A DNA stretch of 16,883 nucleotides from JBGLNL01 sp046484125 (GTDB lineage Bacteria; Chloroflexota; Dehalococcoidia; SZUA-161; SpSt-899). The translations under genes and the position numbers were made by a program. Under the pieces are notes generated by a model. The model was not told where the DNA came from. It searched no databases and saw nothing but the letters and a program-made list of their open reading frames with translations. Where the stretch lies: contig JAWOBX010000004.1 of NCBI GenBank assembly GCA_046484125.1, positions 1-16,883 of the forward strand, given 5' to 3'. Shown one piece after another: positions 14,718 through 16,883 of the stretch. How positions within the stretch are numbered: the first letter of the stretch is position 1; every line of letters starts with the position of its first letter.

Positions 14718-14762
14718 AAAAAAGAGGCCTTGCCTGTGTAATAGAGAAGCAAGACCCCTTTT
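14718..14762 (-). terminator. Intrinsic terminator of the DUF151 gene
   Basis: On the minus strand, AAAAGGGGTCTTGC (14762-14749) pairs over 14 positions with GCAAGGCCTCTTTT (14733-14720), with only two G-U pairs and no mismatch. The stem runs into a six-T tract (14723-14718). It lies 49 bases past the DUF151 stop and insulates the atp operon from upstream transcription. Confidence 0.85.
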
Positions 14763-14811
14763 CATAATTCATATAGCCTGTAGCCTGTTTGGTAACCCCG
14801 ACGTGAAGCGT

Positions 14812-15348
14812 TTATCCCTGTGACTGATCGAGTCCGTCCAGATCCAGTGTATCAATGAAGTCTCGAAAAGCCGACAGACTTCTCAACTCCTCTTCCGTCG
14901 GTTCTCCCCGTTCTCCATCACCCCGCATTATCGGCTTTCCAGTCTCGCTATCAAGCCGTATACCGGCTCTATCCAGCACCGACTCATCAGCGTAGATCGG
15001 GGCATCAGCCCGTATGGCCAGCGCCATCGCGTCGCTTGGACGCGAATCCAGCTCAAGCCTCTCTCCATTCACATCAAGGATCAGCCTGGCATAGAATGTA
15101 TCGTTCTGAAGATCGCACACAACGATGGAATTGACATTTGCCCCCAGCATATTGATGCTCGTATGAAGCAGGTCATGGGTGAGGGGGCGCGGCGGCGTTA
15201 CTCCCTGCAGTTTTATAGCAATGGCATCTGCTTCAGCGGGGCCGATCCAAATAGGCAGGAACCGTTCCGCTTCCTTTTCTTTCAGTATGACAACCCTCTG
15301 ATAGTTCATCATACTCACCCGAATGCTGTCGATGCTCATCTCAATCAT
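14812..15348 (-). CDS. Bifunctional nuclease family protein (DUF151)
   Basis: This is a cytoplasmic DUF151/BFN-family protein. Some plant and bacterial members are reported to have DNase and RNase activity, but the role here is unknown. With the start used, 178 residues contain LPIWIGPAEADAIA (31-44), HDLL (58-61), TFYARL (84-89) and DSRPSDAMALAIR (101-113), the family's best-conserved blocks. The C-terminal ~45 residues are acidic and I recognise no UVR motif. I chose the ATG at 15348 because GGGAGG lies 8 bases upstream. The upstream in-frame ATG at 15375 lacks a site and would precede the transcription start predicted from the promoter at 15380-15408. The gene stands alone, with its own promoter and terminator. 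Confidence 0.88.
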   Translation of the reverse strand: MIEMSIDSIRVSMMNYQRVVILKEKEAERFLPIWIGPAEADAIAIKLQGVTPPRPLTHDLLHTSINMLGANVNSIVVCDLQNDTFYARLILDVNGERLELDSRPSDAMALAIRADAPIYADESVLDRAGIRLDSETGKPIMRGDGERGEPTEEELRSLSAFRDFIDTLDLDGLDQSQG

Positions 15349-15379
15349 AATAGAATCCTCCCACAACTCCTCCATTTGA

Positions 15380-15408
15380 ATTCTAAATCACGCCTCCCTG
15401 TGTGTCAA
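15380..15408 (-). promoter_or_regulatory. Near-consensus sigma-70-type promoter of the DUF151 gene
   Basis: On the minus strand TTGACA (15403-15408), a 17-base spacer and TAGAAT (15380-15385) match the consensus at 11 of 12 positions. Transcription should begin near 15373, giving a leader of about 25 bases that carries GGGAGG before the ATG at 15348. Confidence 0.8.
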
Positions 15409-15488
15409 TAAACAGGAACGGCCCCCAGTTAAAGGGTACGGGTTTGCCTCCTCTCAAGTCGCTGTTGCCGAAAGCGGGCACGGGAAAT

Positions 15489-15517
15489 TTGTTCCGGAGT
15501 TGATTGTCAGCTACAAT
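15489..15517 (+). promoter_or_regulatory. Probable sigma-70-type promoter of the RNA methyltransferase gene
   Basis: TTGTTC (15489-15494), a 17-base spacer and TACAAT (15512-15517) fit the consensus well. Transcription should begin near 15524, downstream of the in-frame TTG at 15504. That argues for the ATG at 15567 as the start of the gene. Confidence 0.65.
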
Positions 15518-15566
15518 AGAACAGATTTATCACCATGTCACAATCCAAACAGGGCATCATCCGCTA

Positions 15567-16337
15567 ATGAGCAAGGATTATATTGAACCTGACAGGCCGC
15601 TGAGGTGGTACAGGAAACTTTCCACCGGCAAAGGGCGGCTTGCGGCAGAGGCGTTTACTGTTGAGGGCGAAAGGGCGGTTGCCCAGATAGCCCGGGTATG
15701 CCCCGGCGCAATTATGGAAATAGTCGCTCTAGCTGAATACAGTTCGAGATGGTTCCCCTATCCCTTGCGCGTTCTTTCCGAGAAGGACTACAAATCAATA
15801 TCCGCCACAAAAACGCCTCAGGGCATAATGGCAGTGGTACGACTTCCTGTCACCTGTTACTCCAGCAGTTTGCCTGAGCAGCCGTCAAATAGAATCCTTT
15901 TACTCGAAGATATACAGGATCCCGGCAATGTCGGGGCTCTCATTCGTACCGCCGCCGCATTCGATTTCTCAGGAGTTATCCTGACTGAAAAGTGCGCCGA
16001 TCCATTCTCCCCCAAGTGCGTCCAGGCCAGCGCAGGCTCCGTATTGTCGTTATGGATAAGGAAAACCAGCGATTACCTCCTCCTGGTGAAAAACCTGAAA
16101 TATGCCGGCTGCGCGGTAATGGTTGCCGACATCCGTGGCAGCGACCAGCCATCTACTCTAAGCTCTCGACCCAGACTTGTGCTGGCACTGGGCAACGAAA
16201 CAGCGGGGCCATCCGACGCGCTCCTGAAGATGGCTGACCAGGCTGTCGCCATCCCTGTCTCCCGGGAGAAAGCTGAATCCCTCAACGTCGCAGCCTGCGG
16301 CGCGATCTGCATGTACCTGTGTTCCCAAACCGTTTGA
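15567..16337 (+). CDS. TrmH/SpoU family RNA 2'-O-ribose methyltransferase
   Basis: This SPOUT-fold enzyme would methylate a ribose 2'-OH of rRNA or tRNA with S-adenosylmethionine. From the ATG at 15567 it has 256 residues. The N-terminal substrate-binding part includes FTVEGERAV (30-38). The three family motifs are LLEDIQDPGNVGALIRTAAAF (112-132, with N121 and R127), LALGNETAGPS (206-216) and ESLNVAACGAI (237-247). SPKCVQASAG (148-157) is also typical. The target cannot be told from sequence; it resembles the 23S rRNA branch (RlmB/TsnR-like). The frame extends upstream to a TTG at 15504 (277 residues), but the promoter at 15489-15517 places that codon before the transcript starts. The ribosome-binding site of the ATG is weak (AGGG at 13 bases). 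Confidence 0.9.
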   Translation: MSKDYIEPDRPLRWYRKLSTGKGRLAAEAFTVEGERAVAQIARVCPGAIMEIVALAEYSSRWFPYPLRVLSEKDYKSISATKTPQGIMAVVRLPVTCYSSSLPEQPSNRILLLEDIQDPGNVGALIRTAAAFDFSGVILTEKCADPFSPKCVQASAGSVLSLWIRKTSDYLLLVKNLKYAGCAVMVADIRGSDQPSTLSSRPRLVLALGNETAGPSDALLKMADQAVAIPVSREKAESLNVAACGAICMYLCSQTV

Positions 16338-16363
16338 CCAGCGCCGGCCTTCAGGAATACCGT

Positions 16364-16883
16364 TCAAACAAGCGCCCCCAGTATATCCATTTCCTGTTTG
16401 AGTAATTCGTCACCGATATCCTCCATCTCACCCTGGAAGTATTCCATAAATTCCTTAAACAGATCCTGATACTCGGGAGAGACAATCAACGGGAGCGACT
16501 GCCGTTCCCATTTACCGAGCATGGGCTCGGTCGGTGGAGGAACGGGTATCCCGATCTCGCTACTGACCATCGGTTCCCAGGGCCTGCTGAAATGGGCGTA
16601 CTCCCGTTCATCGATCATCCAGTTAATCAGCAAATCGGCATACCTTGAAAGCAGTACGCCTTTACGGATGCCGGTATTGGGAAACGTCTCCGCGCCCGCG
16701 TACTCAAAATCAACTCCAGTCTCAACTTTCGCATGATTACCATCACGATCCTCATAGCTTACGGTTAAATCTATCCGGCCCTCACCGGATACCCTCTTCA
16801 GCTTGAGCAATACCAGTCCACCCCTCGTCTCCCCCCGATCACTCTTAGACGGGAAAAGGGTACTAACCTTCATCAACTCGCCG
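16364..16883 (-). CDS. Probable von Willebrand factor A-type protein, C-terminal part (5' end beyond window)
   Basis: 172 C-terminal residues are visible and the frame is open to the window edge, so the true start is outside. The visible part begins GELMKVSTLFPSKSDRGETR and continues GGLVLLKLKRV. After that come a beta-strand pair LTVSYEDRDGNHAKVE, a helical block SRYADLLINWMIDEREYA and a long acidic helical tail ending in ILGALV. The RGG-VLLKLK element followed by a 'SYED-DG' strand resembles the region after the VWA domain in YfbK-like (DUF3520-type) proteins, hence the call. The VWA domain and its metal site are not in the window. It converges on the RNA methyltransferase gene with 26 bp between stop codons, and I see no strong terminator there. 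Confidence 0.5.
   Translation of the reverse strand, partial: GELMKVSTLFPSKSDRGETRGGLVLLKLKRVSGEGRIDLTVSYEDRDGNHAKVETGVDFEYAGAETFPNTGIRKGVLLSRYADLLINWMIDEREYAHFSRPWEPMVSSEIGIPVPPPTEPMLGKWERQSLPLIVSPEYQDLFKEFMEYFQGEMEDIGDELLKQEMDILGALV

Noticed and set aside
15349..15375. Nine-residue longer start for the DUF151 protein (ATG at 15375)
   Set aside because: It has no ribosome-binding site and lies upstream of the predicted transcription start. GGGAGG is ideally placed for the ATG at 15348.
15504..15566. TTG start giving a 277-residue RNA methyltransferase
   Set aside because: The codon lies between the -35 and -10 elements of a good promoter, so it should not be in the transcript.
16332..16369. 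GTTTGA/TCAAAC inverted repeat between the last two genes as a terminator
   Set aside because: Only 6 bp pair across a 26-base loop and there is no U-tract.
1..16883. tRNA, rRNA, CRISPR array, transposase or attachment site
   Set aside because: Intergenic stretches are short and I found no cloverleaf, spaced direct repeats or transposase motifs. The gene content is uniformly housekeeping.

Overview
The window is ordinary housekeeping DNA of a free-living bacterium with a few unusual embellishments. Gene order and protein wording point to the phylum Chloroflexota, probably a Dehalococcoidia-like lineage. The clues are the beta subunit wording (VGNNWVRCLAF, LTMAEYFRDMEG), the site-2 protease-tyrA-aroA run, a DUF6391 protein and a DUF151 protein. 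This assignment is an inference from remembered family features, not from a search.

Layout. A truncated DUF6391 gene (1-349, minus) and a plus-strand operon diverge from a 303-bp intergenic region with a promoter-like sequence for each direction. The plus operon (653-7101) is very tightly packed: site-2 protease, tyrA, aroA, gmk, trkA, trkH. Three of its junctions are 4-bp start/stop overlaps. It joins aromatic amino acid synthesis, GMP phosphorylation and potassium uptake. It meets the ATP synthase operon head-on at a 10-bp hairpin (7111-7141) whose U-tract serves the minus strand.

The minus-strand operon (14691 down to 7173) encodes a complete F-type ATP synthase in the order atpI/Z, B, E, F, H, A, G, D, C. 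All catalytic and ion-path residues I looked for are present, and the c subunit looks proton-type rather than sodium-type. Upstream, a 14-bp-stem terminator separates it from a DUF151 (bifunctional nuclease family) gene. That gene has a near-consensus promoter (TTGACA-17-TAGAAT) and diverges from a TrmH/SpoU RNA methyltransferase gene with its own promoter (TTGTTC-17-TACAAT). The right edge holds the C-terminal part of a probable von Willebrand factor A-type protein on the minus strand.

The most interesting signal is in the membrane sector of the ATP synthase. Subunit a carries an extra acidic segment of about 130 residues between a signal-anchor helix and the canonical core. Within it is a PKD/Ig-like beta-sandwich that should sit outside the membrane. 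Subunit c also has an N-terminal extension of about 20-28 residues, which should face the same side, and it contains a second well-spaced ribosome-binding site. Together they suggest an elaborated extracytoplasmic face of Fo. Other points are a TrkA whose first Rossmann half has lost key glycines, a guanylate kinase with a 60-residue basic tail, and a perfect 24-bp palindrome at the head of the atp operon. I saw no mobile element, CRISPR array, tRNA or rRNA.
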